Notes: generated from the sequence alone by a model not told the origin. 64,000 nucleotides of DNA from Streptomyces sp. CGMCC 4.7035 (GCF_031583065.1 NZ_CP134053.1:5683001-5747000); one strand, 5' to 3'. Shown: positions 47,034 to 56,196, counted from the first letter of the stretch. Made by a program: numbers and translations.

Positions 47034-48313
47034 GGGGTCACTCCCAGGACCGGGAAGTCCTCGCCGGTCAGCCAGTGGCGGCCCGCCTCGCGCGAGCGCG
47101 CCCAGGACGCCTCCACGGCCGCCTGGTCCGCCGACTGGCCGAGGTCCGCCGGGGTCGGGCCGATGCGCCGGGCGAGCGGGGTCAGCCTCTCGACGTCGAA
47201 GCCGAAGACCTCCGCCGCGGCCAGGCCCAGCATGCGGCGCGTCTCCGCCACGGGGATGTCGTGGAAGGTGCGCTTCAGCCACGCGCGCGTGTCGGGCCAG
47301 GTGCCCTCGGGGTGCGGGAAGTCGCTGCCCCAGAGGATGTTGTCCACGCCGATCTCGTAGCGCTGGGCCAGTTCGCGTCGTTTGGTGTTGGTCGCGCAGA
47401 CGAAGAACTGGCGGTCCAGGTACTCGTGCGGTGGCCGCTTCAGCTCCGCGAAGGGGGAGAGCTTCTTGCCGCCGTGCGCGCCCAGATAGAGGCGGTCCAT
47501 GAACCACAGCAGGTTCGGCAGCCACCAGCAGCCCGACTCCGCCACGCCGAACTTCAGGCCCGGGTGCCGTTCGAAGACCCCGGACCAGAGCAGGAACCAC
47601 AGCGGGCGCGCCGGCCACCAGGTGACCTCGGAGACGAAGATCCCCAGGTGGTCGCCGTACTCGTGGCGCGGTGCCGCCCCCGAGTGGGTGAGGACCGGCA
47701 TCCCGCACTCGGCCGCCGCCGCCCACACCGGGTCGTAACGGCGGTGGTGGTACGGCTCCTTGTCGACCCACATGGAGGGGATCATCAGCGCACCCAGGCC
47801 CGACTCCTTGGCGCGGTACACCTCCGCGACGACACGGTCGGTCTCGGCCGTGACGGGCAGCAGGGCCACCCCGCAGTGGCGCTCGGGGTGCTCGGAGACG
47901 AAGTCCGCGAGCCACCGGTTGTGCGCCTGGGCGCCCGCCATGCCCAGCTCCGGGTCCTGGTCGCCGGAGAGGCCGAGGCCCACACCGAAGGGCGCGGCGG
48001 TCTGGCTGTCGACCGCGTCGGCGTCCGGGAAGACCACCTCGGCGGCCACTCCGTCGCCGTCGAGTTCCTTGAGACGCTGCGCGGTCTCCCATCCACCGCG
48101 CAGCCCCTCCTCGTTGTCCTGGAACCACTTGGCCGCGAACGCCTCGTTGCGGATGCCGAGCCGTGTCATCTCCTCACGGCGCCGGTCGCGTCCCGCGAGG
48201 AACTCGTCGAAGTCCCGGTGGAAACGGGCCTCCAGATACGGCCGGTACTCCTCGGTCGGCAGCCCGGCGTGGCAGTCGGAGGAGATGATCAGGTACGGGT
48301 CCTGGTCGGTCAC
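47030..48313 (-). CDS. Amidohydrolase family protein (PF04909 type), copy 2
   Basis: This 427-residue paralogue of the downstream gene shares the same landmarks: SSDCHAGLPTEEYRPYL at the start, VLTHSGAAP and WGSDFPHPEGTWP. Two such proteins in ATGA-coupled tandem suggest a heteromer or two successive steps on one substrate. The GTG start is 12 bases after the SDR stop. Confidence 0.88.
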   Translation of the reverse strand: MTDQDPYLIISSDCHAGLPTEEYRPYLEARFHRDFDEFLAGRDRRREEMTRLGIRNEAFAAKWFQDNEEGLRGGWETAQRLKELDGDGVAAEVVFPDADAVDSQTAAPFGVGLGLSGDQDPELGMAGAQAHNRWLADFVSEHPERHCGVALLPVTAETDRVVAEVYRAKESGLGALMIPSMWVDKEPYHHRRYDPVWAAAAECGMPVLTHSGAAPRHEYGDHLGIFVSEVTWWPARPLWFLLWSGVFERHPGLKFGVAESGCWWLPNLLWFMDRLYLGAHGGKKLSPFAELKRPPHEYLDRQFFVCATNTKRRELAQRYEIGVDNILWGSDFPHPEGTWPDTRAWLKRTFHDIPVAETRRMLGLAAAEVFGFDVERLTPLARRIGPTPADLGQSADQAAVEASWARSREAGRHWLTGEDFPVLGVTP

Positions 48314-48325
48314 GGCAGCCCCCAG

Positions 48326-49216
48326 TCATCGGTCCAGAATGAAGCTCTCCAGGTACGACGGGTTCGCGCGGTCGAGCATCGACCGCGCCCGCGCCCGGAT
48401 CTGTGTGTCGCTGTGCTCGCTCTCGGGCAGCAGCCAGAAGCGGTCCGCGCGGATGCCCTCCACGACGAGGTCCGCGACCTCCTCGACCGGCGTGAACAGC
48501 ACCTCCCGGCCGGCCTCCGTCATCGCGGCCTCCCACTGGGCGAGGCTGCGGTACGGCGTCCGGCGGGGCTTCTCCTTGGCGTACCGGGCGGGCCGGTTGC
48601 GGTGCGACTCCCACAGTCCGGTCCGCAGCATGTGCGGGCCCGGGAAGAGCACGGAGGCACCCACGCGCGCGTGCTCCGCCTTCAGGTGCGCGTACAGGGA
48701 CTCGGTCATCGTCACGACGGCCGCCTTGGTGACGGCGTACACGGAGGCGGTGGGCAGCGGTGCGATACCGCCGTCGCCCGACGAGGTGTTGACGACATGG
48801 CCGGGTTCGCCGCCGGCGATCATCCGCGGCACGAACGCCTGGACGCCGTGGAAGACGCCCCACACGTTGACCGCGAAGGCCCAGGCCCAGTCGTTCGGGT
48901 CGTGCTCCCACATACGACCCTCGGCGCCCGAGCCGACGCCCGCGTTGTTGCAGAGCACATGGACGGCGCCGAAGCGTTCGTACACGTCGTCGGCGAGCTC
49001 CAGTACCTGCGCACGCTCGCCGACGTCCACCACGCGCGCGTGCACGACGGCTCCGTCCTCGCGCAACAGGTCCGCCACCTTCTCCAGGGCGCCCTCCTCC
49101 ACGTCCGCGAGGACGACCCGCAGGCCCTCGGCGGCGAACCGCCGCGCCATCGCGAGCCCGATACCGCTCGCCGCGCCCGTGACGACGGCGACCTGTCCGG
49201 CGCTCAGCCGCATCAC
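48326..49216 (-). CDS. SDR-family oxidoreductase in the amidohydrolase operon
   Basis: This 296-residue short-chain dehydrogenase has TGAASGIG, NNAGVGSG and the triad Ser in NTSSGDGG with Tyr/Lys in YAVTKAA. A C-terminal extension of about 50 residues (SEHSDTQIRARARSMLDRANP) is family-specific. The GTG at 49216 overlaps the preceding stop (GTGA); ATG 49213 is nearly equivalent. It probably oxidises an alcohol in the same unknown pathway. Confidence 0.9.
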   Translation of the reverse strand: MMRLSAGQVAVVTGAASGIGLAMARRFAAEGLRVVLADVEEGALEKVADLLREDGAVVHARVVDVGERAQVLELADDVYERFGAVHVLCNNAGVGSGAEGRMWEHDPNDWAWAFAVNVWGVFHGVQAFVPRMIAGGEPGHVVNTSSGDGGIAPLPTASVYAVTKAAVVTMTESLYAHLKAEHARVGASVLFPGPHMLRTGLWESHRNRPARYAKEKPRRTPYRSLAQWEAAMTEAGREVLFTPVEEVADLVVEGIRADRFWLLPESEHSDTQIRARARSMLDRANPSYLESFILDR

Positions 49217-50010
49217 ACACTCCCCTCGGGCGGTGCGTCGAGGATCTGCCGGGGGTCGTCGTAGCGCTGGTGGACGTACGGCAGCAGGGCCTCGGCGCTG
49301 ACCCGTTCGACGACCCTGCCTCGCTGGTCGCTGGTCTTCTCGCCGATGGTGATCTCCACGAGCCGGCGCACGGGGAGGTCGGCGACGGGGTCGTACATCG
49401 ACTCGCGCAGGACCACGTCCCCGGTGATCCGCTCCAGCCTGCGCACCTTCTCGTCACGTACGCAGTGCACGAGGACCGGGTCGGCATCGAAACCCGAACC
49501 GTCCACGGCGGGAAGGAACTTGAAGTAGAAGTCGGTCTTCCGGCTCGGCTGCGGCAGGGGCAGTTCTCCGCTCACCGCGCCGCGCACCTCCACGAAAGCG
49601 ATGCCGTGCCGGGCGAGACGGGCCCGGACGACAAGGCCGTCGCGCTCGACCGTCACCTCGCCGAGCTTCTTCGGCTCCCCGAAGACCTCACGGCCGCCGG
49701 TCAGGGCCCGCTCGTGGGTCATTGGCATGACCAGCGGATACCAGCCCTCGACACCGTCGTGCGCCGCCGCGACCGCGAACGAGCCCGCGCCCAGCGGGTA
49801 TCCCGGCAGGTCGACCTCGCTGATGTTCACCCGCACCAAGGGGCGTCCGATGGGTTTGAGCGGGGGCGGCAACACCGCCGCGACCGCGTCCGGGTCGCTC
49901 TCCCAGACGGCCACCACACCCGTGGACCAGATGTCGGGGAGTTTCGCCTGCGCGGAGCGCGCGGCGGCGATCTCCGCCTCGGTCCGCGGGCCGTAGCGCA
50001 CTCGTGCCAT
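49213..50010 (-). CDS. Acetoacetate decarboxylase-like protein
   Basis: This 265-residue protein of the ADC fold has the segment FGEPKKLGEV with a lysine pair (the Schiff-base lysine in true ADC) and AAAHDGVEGWYPLVMPM. Many relatives act as aldolases or dehydratases instead of decarboxylases. The ATG at 50010 follows AGGAGAAGGG and heads the four-gene operon, 100 bases from the divergent TetR gene. Longer open frame upstream crosses the promoter. Confidence 0.87.
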   Translation of the reverse strand: MARVRYGPRTEAEIAAARSAQAKLPDIWSTGVVAVWESDPDAVAAVLPPPLKPIGRPLVRVNISEVDLPGYPLGAGSFAVAAAHDGVEGWYPLVMPMTHERALTGGREVFGEPKKLGEVTVERDGLVVRARLARHGIAFVEVRGAVSGELPLPQPSRKTDFYFKFLPAVDGSGFDADPVLVHCVRDEKVRRLERITGDVVLRESMYDPVADLPVRRLVEITIGEKTSDQRGRVVERVSAEALLPYVHQRYDDPRQILDAPPEGSV

Positions 50011-50110
50011 GTCGTACCGCCCTTCTCCTGATGGGCCGTCATCTGTAACACAGTTACAGCAGACCCCCTTCGGGGTAAACCGTCCTGCACGAGCGGGACT
50101 TGGGGGGATC

Positions 50111-50911
50111 ATGGCGAGAGCGGCGCTCACCCGGGACGAGGTCCTGGACGCCGCCGCGAACATGGTGAAGCAACACGGCCCGGGCGCGCTGACGATGCGC
50201 AAGCTCGCCGCCGAGCTGGGCACGGCCGTCACCTCGATCTACTGGCATGTGGGCAACCGCGAGTCCCTGCTCGACGCACTCGTCGAACGGACCGTCGCCG
50301 ATCTCGGCGAGATCCGGGCCTCGGGACGCATGCCCGCGCAGCGCATCGTCTCGGTCGCGCGCGCCCTGCGCCGGCAACTGCGCGACCACCCCCATCTCAT
50401 CGCGATGGTCCATGAACGCGGCCTGACCGAGCGGATGTTCCTGCCCGCCCAGCAGGCATTGGTGCGCGAGGCGCACACGGCGGGTCTGCGTGGTGCGGCG
50501 GCCGCCGATCTCGTACGGGCCGTGCAGTTCCAGGTCGTCGGCCACGTCCTGGTCGAGCGCAACCGCGAGCGCGCCCCGGCGCAGCAGCCGGTCGAGGAGG
50601 AGCTGTGGGGCACGGCGGCCGCCGGGAGCGATCCGGCGCTGGCCAGGGCGCTGGCCCGTCCGGTGGACTCGGAGCGGCTGTTCGTCGCGTCGGTACGGGC
50701 GTTGGTGCGCTCCCTGCTTGCACCCGCTTCCCTGAACGAATCCGCAGACAGGCCTTCCGAGAGCCTCACGGACGCACCTTCCGGAAGCCTCACGGACGCA
50801 CCTTCCAGAAGCCTCACGGACGCACCTTCCGGAAGCCTCACGGACGCACCTTCCAGAAGCCTCACGGACGCAACTCCCGAAAGCCGTACAGGCCCACAAA
50901 CCGGACAGTGA
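50111..50911 (+). CDS. TetR-family regulator with repetitive C-terminal tail
   Basis: This is a 266-residue regulator. Its helix-turn-helix spans about 5-55 (LTRDEVLDAAANMVKQHGP, MRKLAAELGTAVTSIYWHVGNRESLLDAL), followed by a TetR ligand domain to about residue 205. Residues about 218-257 are five copies of an eight-residue unit SLTDAPS(G/R) coded by 24-bp tandem repeats, not seen in TetR proteins generally. ATG 50111 is chosen after TGGGGGG. It is divergent from the amidohydrolase operon and probably represses it. Confidence 0.9.
   Translation: MARAALTRDEVLDAAANMVKQHGPGALTMRKLAAELGTAVTSIYWHVGNRESLLDALVERTVADLGEIRASGRMPAQRIVSVARALRRQLRDHPHLIAMVHERGLTERMFLPAQQALVREAHTAGLRGAAAADLVRAVQFQVVGHVLVERNRERAPAQQPVEEELWGTAAAGSDPALARALARPVDSERLFVASVRALVRSLLAPASLNESADRPSESLTDAPSGSLTDAPSRSLTDAPSGSLTDAPSRSLTDATPESRTGPQTGQ
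50762..50881 (+). repeat. Five 24-bp tandem repeats at the end of the TetR gene
   Basis: Units starting at 50762, 50786, 50810, 50834 and 50858 differ mainly at one base that alternates Gly and Arg, giving a 48-bp higher-order period. Each unit is eight codons, so length change keeps frame. Confidence 0.95.
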
Positions 50912-51054
50912 GTGGCGCCTCACCGCACGGGCGGGCGGCGAACTGACCTGGCGTGCGGCGAGGTTGTGCGCGCCCCGCGCGCAGGCAGCGCGGGGCGACT
51001 CCCGGGCACGGGTACGCGCGGGACTGTCAGTCGCGGCCCGTATCCTCAGTGACC

Positions 51055-52059
51055 ATGCTCGAAGACCGTACGACCGCAGCGCCCCCGGCAGCCTGGCCGG
51101 CCGCGTATCCCGAGGGGTACGCGGTCGTCGACGTGGAGACCACCGGCCTGGCCCGGGACGACCGGATCATCTCGGCCGCCGTCTACCGGCTGGACGCGCG
51201 CGGTGAGGTCGAGGACCACTGGTACACGCTGGTCAACCCGGAGCGCGACCCGGGCCCGGTGTGGATCCACGGCCTGACGAGCGAGGTACTCGAAGGGGCG
51301 CCGCTGTTCCGGGACATCGCCGGGGAGTTCGCCGCCCGGCTCGACGGCCGCGTGCTCGTCGCGCACAACGCGGTCTTCGACTGGTCGATGATCGCCCGGG
51401 AGTACGCGCGCGCGGAGAGCGAGGCGCCGGTCCGGCAGCGGCTGTGCACCATCGCGCTCTCCAAGGAGCTGGGACTGCCGCTGGCCAACCACAAGCTGGA
51501 GACGCTGGCCGCACACTTCGGCGTCGTCCAGCAGCGGGCGCACCACGCGCTGGACGACGCGCGCGTGCTGGCGGAGGCGTTCCGGCCGAGCCTGCACGCC
51601 GCCGCGCGGGGCGGCGTACGGCTGCCGCTGCTGGAGTGCCGCCCGCTGACCGAGTGGTCCGCCTCCCCGACGATCGGCCGGCAGGCCTCGGGCGACTACC
51701 GTCCGGGCAGTTGGCGCCCCTCGCGCAAGCGCCCCGCCTGCCCCTATCCCAACCCTGGGCGGTACGAAGAGGGCAAACGCCTCAAGCAGGGCATGCGGGT
51801 GGCGTTCTCAGGGGACACGTCGGTCGACCGCGAGCTGCTGGAGGACCGGGCCGTCGAGGCGGGGCTGCACGTGGCGACGAGCCTTTCCCGGCTCACCAGC
51901 CTGCTCGTCACCAACGACCCCGACTCGGGCACGTCGAAGACGCTCAAGGCACGGCAGTACGGGACACCGGTGATCGACGAGGCGGCGTTCGGGCAGCTGC
52001 TGCGGGACGTCGAGCCCGCGGGCGCGGAGGCGGCCGCGCGGGCGCGGGAGGGGCGCTGA
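51055..52059 (+). CDS. DEDDh 3'-5' exonuclease with BRCT domain
   Basis: This 334-residue protein has a DnaQ-type exonuclease at about 20-180 with VVDVETTGL (metal acids), AHNAVFDWSMI and HHALDDARVLAEAF carrying the DEDDh histidine and aspartate. A BRCT-like domain at about 238-320 (RVAFSGDTSVDRELLEDRAVEAGL, LLVTND) follows a basic linker. It may proofread or process DNA ends. A TATCCT -10 box at 51041-51046 ends 8 bases before the ATG, so the mRNA is probably leaderless. Confidence 0.92.
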   Translation: MLEDRTTAAPPAAWPAAYPEGYAVVDVETTGLARDDRIISAAVYRLDARGEVEDHWYTLVNPERDPGPVWIHGLTSEVLEGAPLFRDIAGEFAARLDGRVLVAHNAVFDWSMIAREYARAESEAPVRQRLCTIALSKELGLPLANHKLETLAAHFGVVQQRAHHALDDARVLAEAFRPSLHAAARGGVRLPLLECRPLTEWSASPTIGRQASGDYRPGSWRPSRKRPACPYPNPGRYEEGKRLKQGMRVAFSGDTSVDRELLEDRAVEAGLHVATSLSRLTSLLVTNDPDSGTSKTLKARQYGTPVIDEAAFGQLLRDVEPAGAEAAARAREGR

Positions 52060-52137
52060 CGGACGTACGGGTGATTGCCGTGCGACTCGCCCGGCGCCCG
52101 CTCGCCCACGCGACGGCGACGGCCCAGTCTGTGGCGC

Positions 52138-52371
52138 ATGGCGAGATGTGAAGTCTGTGGCAACGACTACGGAATGACCTTCGAGGTGCACGCGCAGGGC
52201 GCGGTGCACGTCTTCGACTGCTTCTCCTGCGCCATCCACCGCATGGCGCCCATCTGCGAACATTGTCGCGTCCAGATCATCGGCCAGGGGGTCGAGGTCG
52301 ACGGCCACTTCTACTGCGGAGCCCACTGCTCCCGTGCGGAGGGGAAGGTGGGGATCGTCGACCACGTCTGA
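52138..52371 (+). CDS. Small multi-zinc-ribbon protein
   Basis: This 77-residue protein has four Cys pairs or Cys/His sets: CEVCGND, CFSCAIH, CEHCRV and CGAHC, spaced like two treble-clef or LIM-like zinc sites. Function is unknown; similar proteins appear in many streptomycetes from memory. It is separate from the exonuclease by 78 bases. The codon use fits a real gene. Confidence 0.85.
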   Translation: MARCEVCGNDYGMTFEVHAQGAVHVFDCFSCAIHRMAPICEHCRVQIIGQGVEVDGHFYCGAHCSRAEGKVGIVDHV

Positions 52372-52407
52372 GCGCACCCCCCTGAAAGCACCCCACGGCC
52401 CGAGATG

Positions 52408-52420
52408 TACGGTCGTGGGG
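52408..52420 (+). promoter_or_regulatory. -10 box for a leaderless SURF1 mRNA
   Basis: TACGGT at 52408-52413 lies 6 bases before the GTG at 52420, the spacing of leaderless streptomycete promoters. An inverted pair CCCCACG (52391)/CGTGGGG (52414) surrounds it. Confidence 0.6.
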
Positions 52421-53208
52421 TGTACCGCTTCCTGTTGTCCCGGCAGTGGGTGATCCTCACCCTTGTCGCCCTCGCGCTCATCCCGACGATGATCGAGCTG
52501 GGCTTCTGGCAGCTGCACCGGCATGAACACAAGGTCGCGCTGAACAAGGTGATCGCCGACTCGCTGGCGGCGAAGCCGGTGCCGGCCGAGTCGCTCACCT
52601 CGCCCGGCGCCACTGTCAAGCACGCCGACCTGTACCGGCGGGTGACGGCGAAGGGACACTTCGACACGGCCCACGAGGTGGTGGTGCGCCGCCGTACCAA
52701 CGCCGACGGTGCGGTGGGCTACCACGTTCTGACCCCCTTCGTCCTGGACGACGGCAAGGTCCTCATGGTCAACCGGGGCTGGATCCCCGCGAACGGCGCG
52801 CAGACCGCGTTCCCGAAGATCCCGGTGCCCGCGAGCGGTGAAATCACGGTGACCGGGCGGCTGATGCCCGACGAGACGACCGCCGTGAGCGGCATCAAGA
52901 ACGTCCAGGGGCTGCCGGACCGCCAGATCATGCTGATCAGCAGTGGGCAGCAGGCGGACCGTCTGGACAAGCAGGTCCTCGGCGGCTACATCGAACTGAC
53001 CTCCCCCGCCCCCAAGGGCGACACCCCCGAGCTGATCCCCGCCCCGGAGCACAGCGACATCGGCCCCCACATGGCGTACGCGATCCAGTGGTGGCTGTTC
53101 TCGGCGGGCGTCCCGGTCGGCTGGGTCGTCCTGGCCCGCCGCGACGCCCGCGAACGCGCCGAAGCGGAAGAGCAGCCGAGCGAGGAACCGGCACCGGCCG
53201 CGGCATGA
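52420..53208 (+). CDS. SURF1-family cytochrome oxidase assembly protein
   Basis: This 262-residue protein has one N-terminal helix (VILTLVALALIPTMIELGFWQL) and one C-terminal helix (AYAIQWWLFSAGVPVGWVVLA) around a periplasmic domain with RRVTAKGHFD and NRGWIP, as in SURF1/Shy1, which help insert haem a into cytochrome oxidase. GTG 52420 is chosen from the -10 spacing; ATG 52405 lies inside the promoter. The tail is acidic and Pro-rich. Confidence 0.92.
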   Translation: MYRFLLSRQWVILTLVALALIPTMIELGFWQLHRHEHKVALNKVIADSLAAKPVPAESLTSPGATVKHADLYRRVTAKGHFDTAHEVVVRRRTNADGAVGYHVLTPFVLDDGKVLMVNRGWIPANGAQTAFPKIPVPASGEITVTGRLMPDETTAVSGIKNVQGLPDRQIMLISSGQQADRLDKQVLGGYIELTSPAPKGDTPELIPAPEHSDIGPHMAYAIQWWLFSAGVPVGWVVLARRDARERAEAEEQPSEEPAPAAA

Positions 53209-53475
53209 CTCCGGCCGGGCCCCTCACGTCCGGTACACGGCCCAATTCCTGCCCACAGGCGTCACCAGCGGCGGCCCTGCGGAGGGCCTCCTGACAGGCG
53301 CGCGCGGCGGGTCGCCACGGGTGGTGTTGCACGGGGCGGACAAGGCACGGCCGAACGGCGCCCCTGCCCCGACGGGCCGAGCCCGGCAGGCCGTGGACCG
53401 GCAGGTGGTAGGCCGACCGGGCCACCGCCACGCGTTACCGGATTTATCGTCCGGCCTGCCGGGAACCCGCACCCC

Positions 53476-55260
53476 GTGCACCCGCGCATCGAGGACTACG
53501 CGCTCATCGGCGACCAGCAGACCGCGGCATTGGTCGGCCGCGACGGCTCCGTGGACTGGCTGTGCCTGCCCCGCTTCGACTCCCCCGCCTGCTTCGCCAA
53601 GCTGCTCGGCACCGAGGACCACGGCCACTGGAGGATCGCCCCCAGAGGCGCCCAGGTGTGCACCCGCCGCGCCTACCGCCCCGACACCCTCGTACTCGAC
53701 TCCGAGTGGGACACCCCGGACGGCACGGTCCGCCTCACCGACTTCATGCCCCAGCGCGACCGCGCCCCCGACCTCGTACGCATCGTCGAAGGCCTGGACG
53801 GACGCGTCACCGTACGCGGCGAACTCCGGCTTCGCTTCGACTACGGCTCGATCGTGCCGTGGATGCGCCGGGCCGAGGGCCACCGCGTGGCCGTCGCGGG
53901 ACCCGACTCGGTGTGGCTGCGCAGCCATCCCCAGGTGCACACCCGGGGCAAGGACTACGCCACCCACTCCGAGTTCACGGTCGAGAAGGGCGACAAGGTC
54001 GCCTTCGTCCTCACCTGGCACCCCTCGCACCACCCCCGCCCCAGGTTCGTCGACCCGTTCGACGCGCTGGAGTCCAGCGTCGCGGACTGGCGCGCGTGGA
54101 CGGGGCAGTGCCGTTACCACGGGCCGCACCGGGACACGGTGGTCCGCTCCCTGATCACCCTCAAGGCCCTCACCTACGCGCCCACCGGCGGCATCGTCGC
54201 GGCCCCCACCACCTCGCTGCCCGAGACGATGGGCGGCGTCCGCAACTGGGACTACCGCTACAGCTGGCTGCGCGACTCGACGCTCACCCTGGAGGCGCTC
54301 CTGGCGGCCGGCTACCACGAGGAGGCCGAGGCGTGGCGCGACTGGCTGCTGCGCGCGGTCGCCGGCGACCCCGCGGACCTGCAGATCATGTACGGGCTCT
54401 CGGGCGAGCGGCGGCTGCCCGAGTACGAGCTGTCCTGGCTGCCCGGCTTCCACGGCTCGGCACCGGTCCGGATCGGCAACGAGGCGGTGCGGCAGTTCCA
54501 GCTCGACGTGTACGGCGAGGTCATCGACTCGCTGACGCTGGCGCGGAGTTCGGGCCTGCCGGTCAAGTCGCACATGTGGCGCATGCAGTGCGCCCTGATG
54601 GAGTTCCTGCGGTCGGCGTGGCGGCAGCCGGACAAGGGGCTGTGGGAGGTGCGCGGCCGACGCCGCCACTTCGTGTACTCGAAGGTGATGGCATGGGTCG
54701 CCGCCGACCGTGCCGTCCGCGTCATGGAGAGGCACCCCGGACTCGAAGGCAACCTCGAGGGCTGGCGCGCCATGCGCGACGAGGTGCACCGGGAGGTGTG
54801 CGAGCGCGGCTACGACCGCGAGCGGAACACGTTCACGCAGTACTACGGCTCGAGCGCGCTGGACGCCGCGCTGCTGCTGATTCCCCGCGTGGGCTTCCTG
54901 CCGCCGGACGACCCACGGGTGACCGGCACGATCGACGCGGTGCGCGCGGAACTCGCGCCCGACGGTCTCATGCGCCGGTACAGCACGGAGGGCACCGACG
55001 TGGACCCGCTGCCCGGCAAGGAGGGCACCTTCCTCGTCTGCTCGTTCTGGCTCGCGGACGCCCTGGACCTCATCGGCCGCAGGGACGAGGCCCGCGAGCT
55101 GTTCGAACGGCTGGTGGGGCTCTGCAACGACGTCGGGCTGCTCGCCGAGGAGTACGACCCGGCCACCGACCGCCTGCTCGGCAACTTCCCCCAGGCCTTC
55201 AGCCATCTCGGCCTGGTAGGGACCGCCCTCGCACTGTTCGGAAGCGAGAAGGCAGGATAG
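53476..55260 (+). CDS. GH15-family glycoside hydrolase (trehalase/glucoamylase-like)
   Basis: This 594-residue cytoplasmic enzyme has an N-terminal beta-sandwich (IEDYALIGDQQTAALVGRDGSVDWLCLPRFDSP) and a C-terminal alpha/alpha barrel with NWDYRYSWLRDST, the likely catalytic acid in WLPGF..GNEA and a C-terminal Glu in LLAEEYDP. Actinobacterial members include trehalases that cleave trehalose to glucose, which is the best guess; glucoamylase is the alternative. A 267-base gap precedes it with no gene. The GTG start lacks a clear ribosome site. Confidence 0.9.
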   Translation: MHPRIEDYALIGDQQTAALVGRDGSVDWLCLPRFDSPACFAKLLGTEDHGHWRIAPRGAQVCTRRAYRPDTLVLDSEWDTPDGTVRLTDFMPQRDRAPDLVRIVEGLDGRVTVRGELRLRFDYGSIVPWMRRAEGHRVAVAGPDSVWLRSHPQVHTRGKDYATHSEFTVEKGDKVAFVLTWHPSHHPRPRFVDPFDALESSVADWRAWTGQCRYHGPHRDTVVRSLITLKALTYAPTGGIVAAPTTSLPETMGGVRNWDYRYSWLRDSTLTLEALLAAGYHEEAEAWRDWLLRAVAGDPADLQIMYGLSGERRLPEYELSWLPGFHGSAPVRIGNEAVRQFQLDVYGEVIDSLTLARSSGLPVKSHMWRMQCALMEFLRSAWRQPDKGLWEVRGRRRHFVYSKVMAWVAADRAVRVMERHPGLEGNLEGWRAMRDEVHREVCERGYDRERNTFTQYYGSSALDAALLLIPRVGFLPPDDPRVTGTIDAVRAELAPDGLMRRYSTEGTDVDPLPGKEGTFLVCSFWLADALDLIGRRDEARELFERLVGLCNDVGLLAEEYDPATDRLLGNFPQAFSHLGLVGTALALFGSEKAG

Positions 55261-55265
55261 GGACC

Positions 55266-56021
55266 ATGGATCTTGGCTTGAAGGACCGTGTGTACATCGT
55301 CACCGGCGCCACCCGCGGGCTCGGCAACGCGGCCGCGCGGGAACTCGTCGGCGACGGGGCGAAGGTGGTCGTCACCGGCCGCGAAGAGCAGCGGGCCGCC
55401 GAGGCCGCGGCCGAACTGGGCGAGAACGCGGTGGGTGTGGGGGTGGACAACGCCGACCCCGAGGCTCCGGCCCGGCTGATCGCCGCGGCGCGCGAGCACT
55501 TCGGCGGCTTCGACGGCATCCTCATCAGCGTCGGCGGCCCGCCGGCCGGCCATCTCGCCGGCAACACGGACGAGCAGTGGCGGGCCGCGTTCGACTCGGT
55601 GTTCCTGGGTGCGGTGCGGCTGGCCCGTGCGGCCGCCGAGGAGCTGACCGAGGGCGGCGTCATCGGCTTCGTGCTGTCCGCGTCCGTGCACGAGCCGATC
55701 CCCGGTCTGACCATCTCCAACGGTCTACGCCCCGGCCTCGCGGGCTTCGCCAAGTCCATCGCGGACGAACTCGGGCCGCGCGGCATCCGCGTCGTCGGCC
55801 TGCTCCCGTCCCGTATCGACACGGACCGCGTCCGCGAGCTCGACGGCCTCTCCGCCGACCCGGAAGCGGCACGCGCGGCCAACGAGGCCCGTATCCCGCT
55901 GCGCCGCTATGGCACCCCGGAGGAGTTCGGCCGCACCGCGGCGTTCGTGCTCTCGCCGGCGGCGTCGTACCTGACGGGCATCATGCTGCCGGTGGACGGC
56001 GGTTCCCGGCACGGGTTCTAG
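55266..56021 (+). CDS. SDR-family protein lacking the catalytic Tyr/Lys
   Basis: This 251-residue protein has a Rossmann fold with TGATRGLG. NNAG is changed to SVGGPP. In the active-site helix the expected YxxxK reads NGLRPG (Ser-Asn-Gly-Leu-Arg), so Tyr and Lys are missing. This branch is annotated as oxidoreductase but may use other residues or only bind cofactor. It lies 5 bases after the GH15 gene and is likely co-transcribed. Confidence 0.88.
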   Translation: MDLGLKDRVYIVTGATRGLGNAAARELVGDGAKVVVTGREEQRAAEAAAELGENAVGVGVDNADPEAPARLIAAAREHFGGFDGILISVGGPPAGHLAGNTDEQWRAAFDSVFLGAVRLARAAAEELTEGGVIGFVLSASVHEPIPGLTISNGLRPGLAGFAKSIADELGPRGIRVVGLLPSRIDTDRVRELDGLSADPEAARAANEARIPLRRYGTPEEFGRTAAFVLSPAASYLTGIMLPVDGGSRHGF

Positions 56022-56087
56022 CAACCGCACGACTCCGCACCCGGACAAGGCAGCCGTAGCTGCGGGCAGTCGTGCCGCTGGGGCGAT

Positions 56088-56196
56088 GGGAGTCCCCCCT
56101 GCTCGACCGAAGCCGAGAGCTTGGGGGAGGGTGGGCGCTGGGGGTACCCCCTGCTCGAAGAGCCTGGGGGAGGCAACCTCAGCGGCAGCGCCCACC
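56088..56196. repeat. Compound palindromic repeat with two related units
   Basis: In the 270-base convergent gap 56022-56291, a unit with CCCCCCTGCTCGACCGAAGC lies at 56088-56130 and a shorter relative with ACCCCCTGCTCGAAGAGCC at 56139-56173. Both fold into C/G-rich hairpins and match the copy at 32278. The second is enclosed by an 11-bp inverted pair (GGTGGGCGCTG at 56130, CAGCGCCCACC at 56186). It may end transcription from both sides. Confidence 0.75.
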
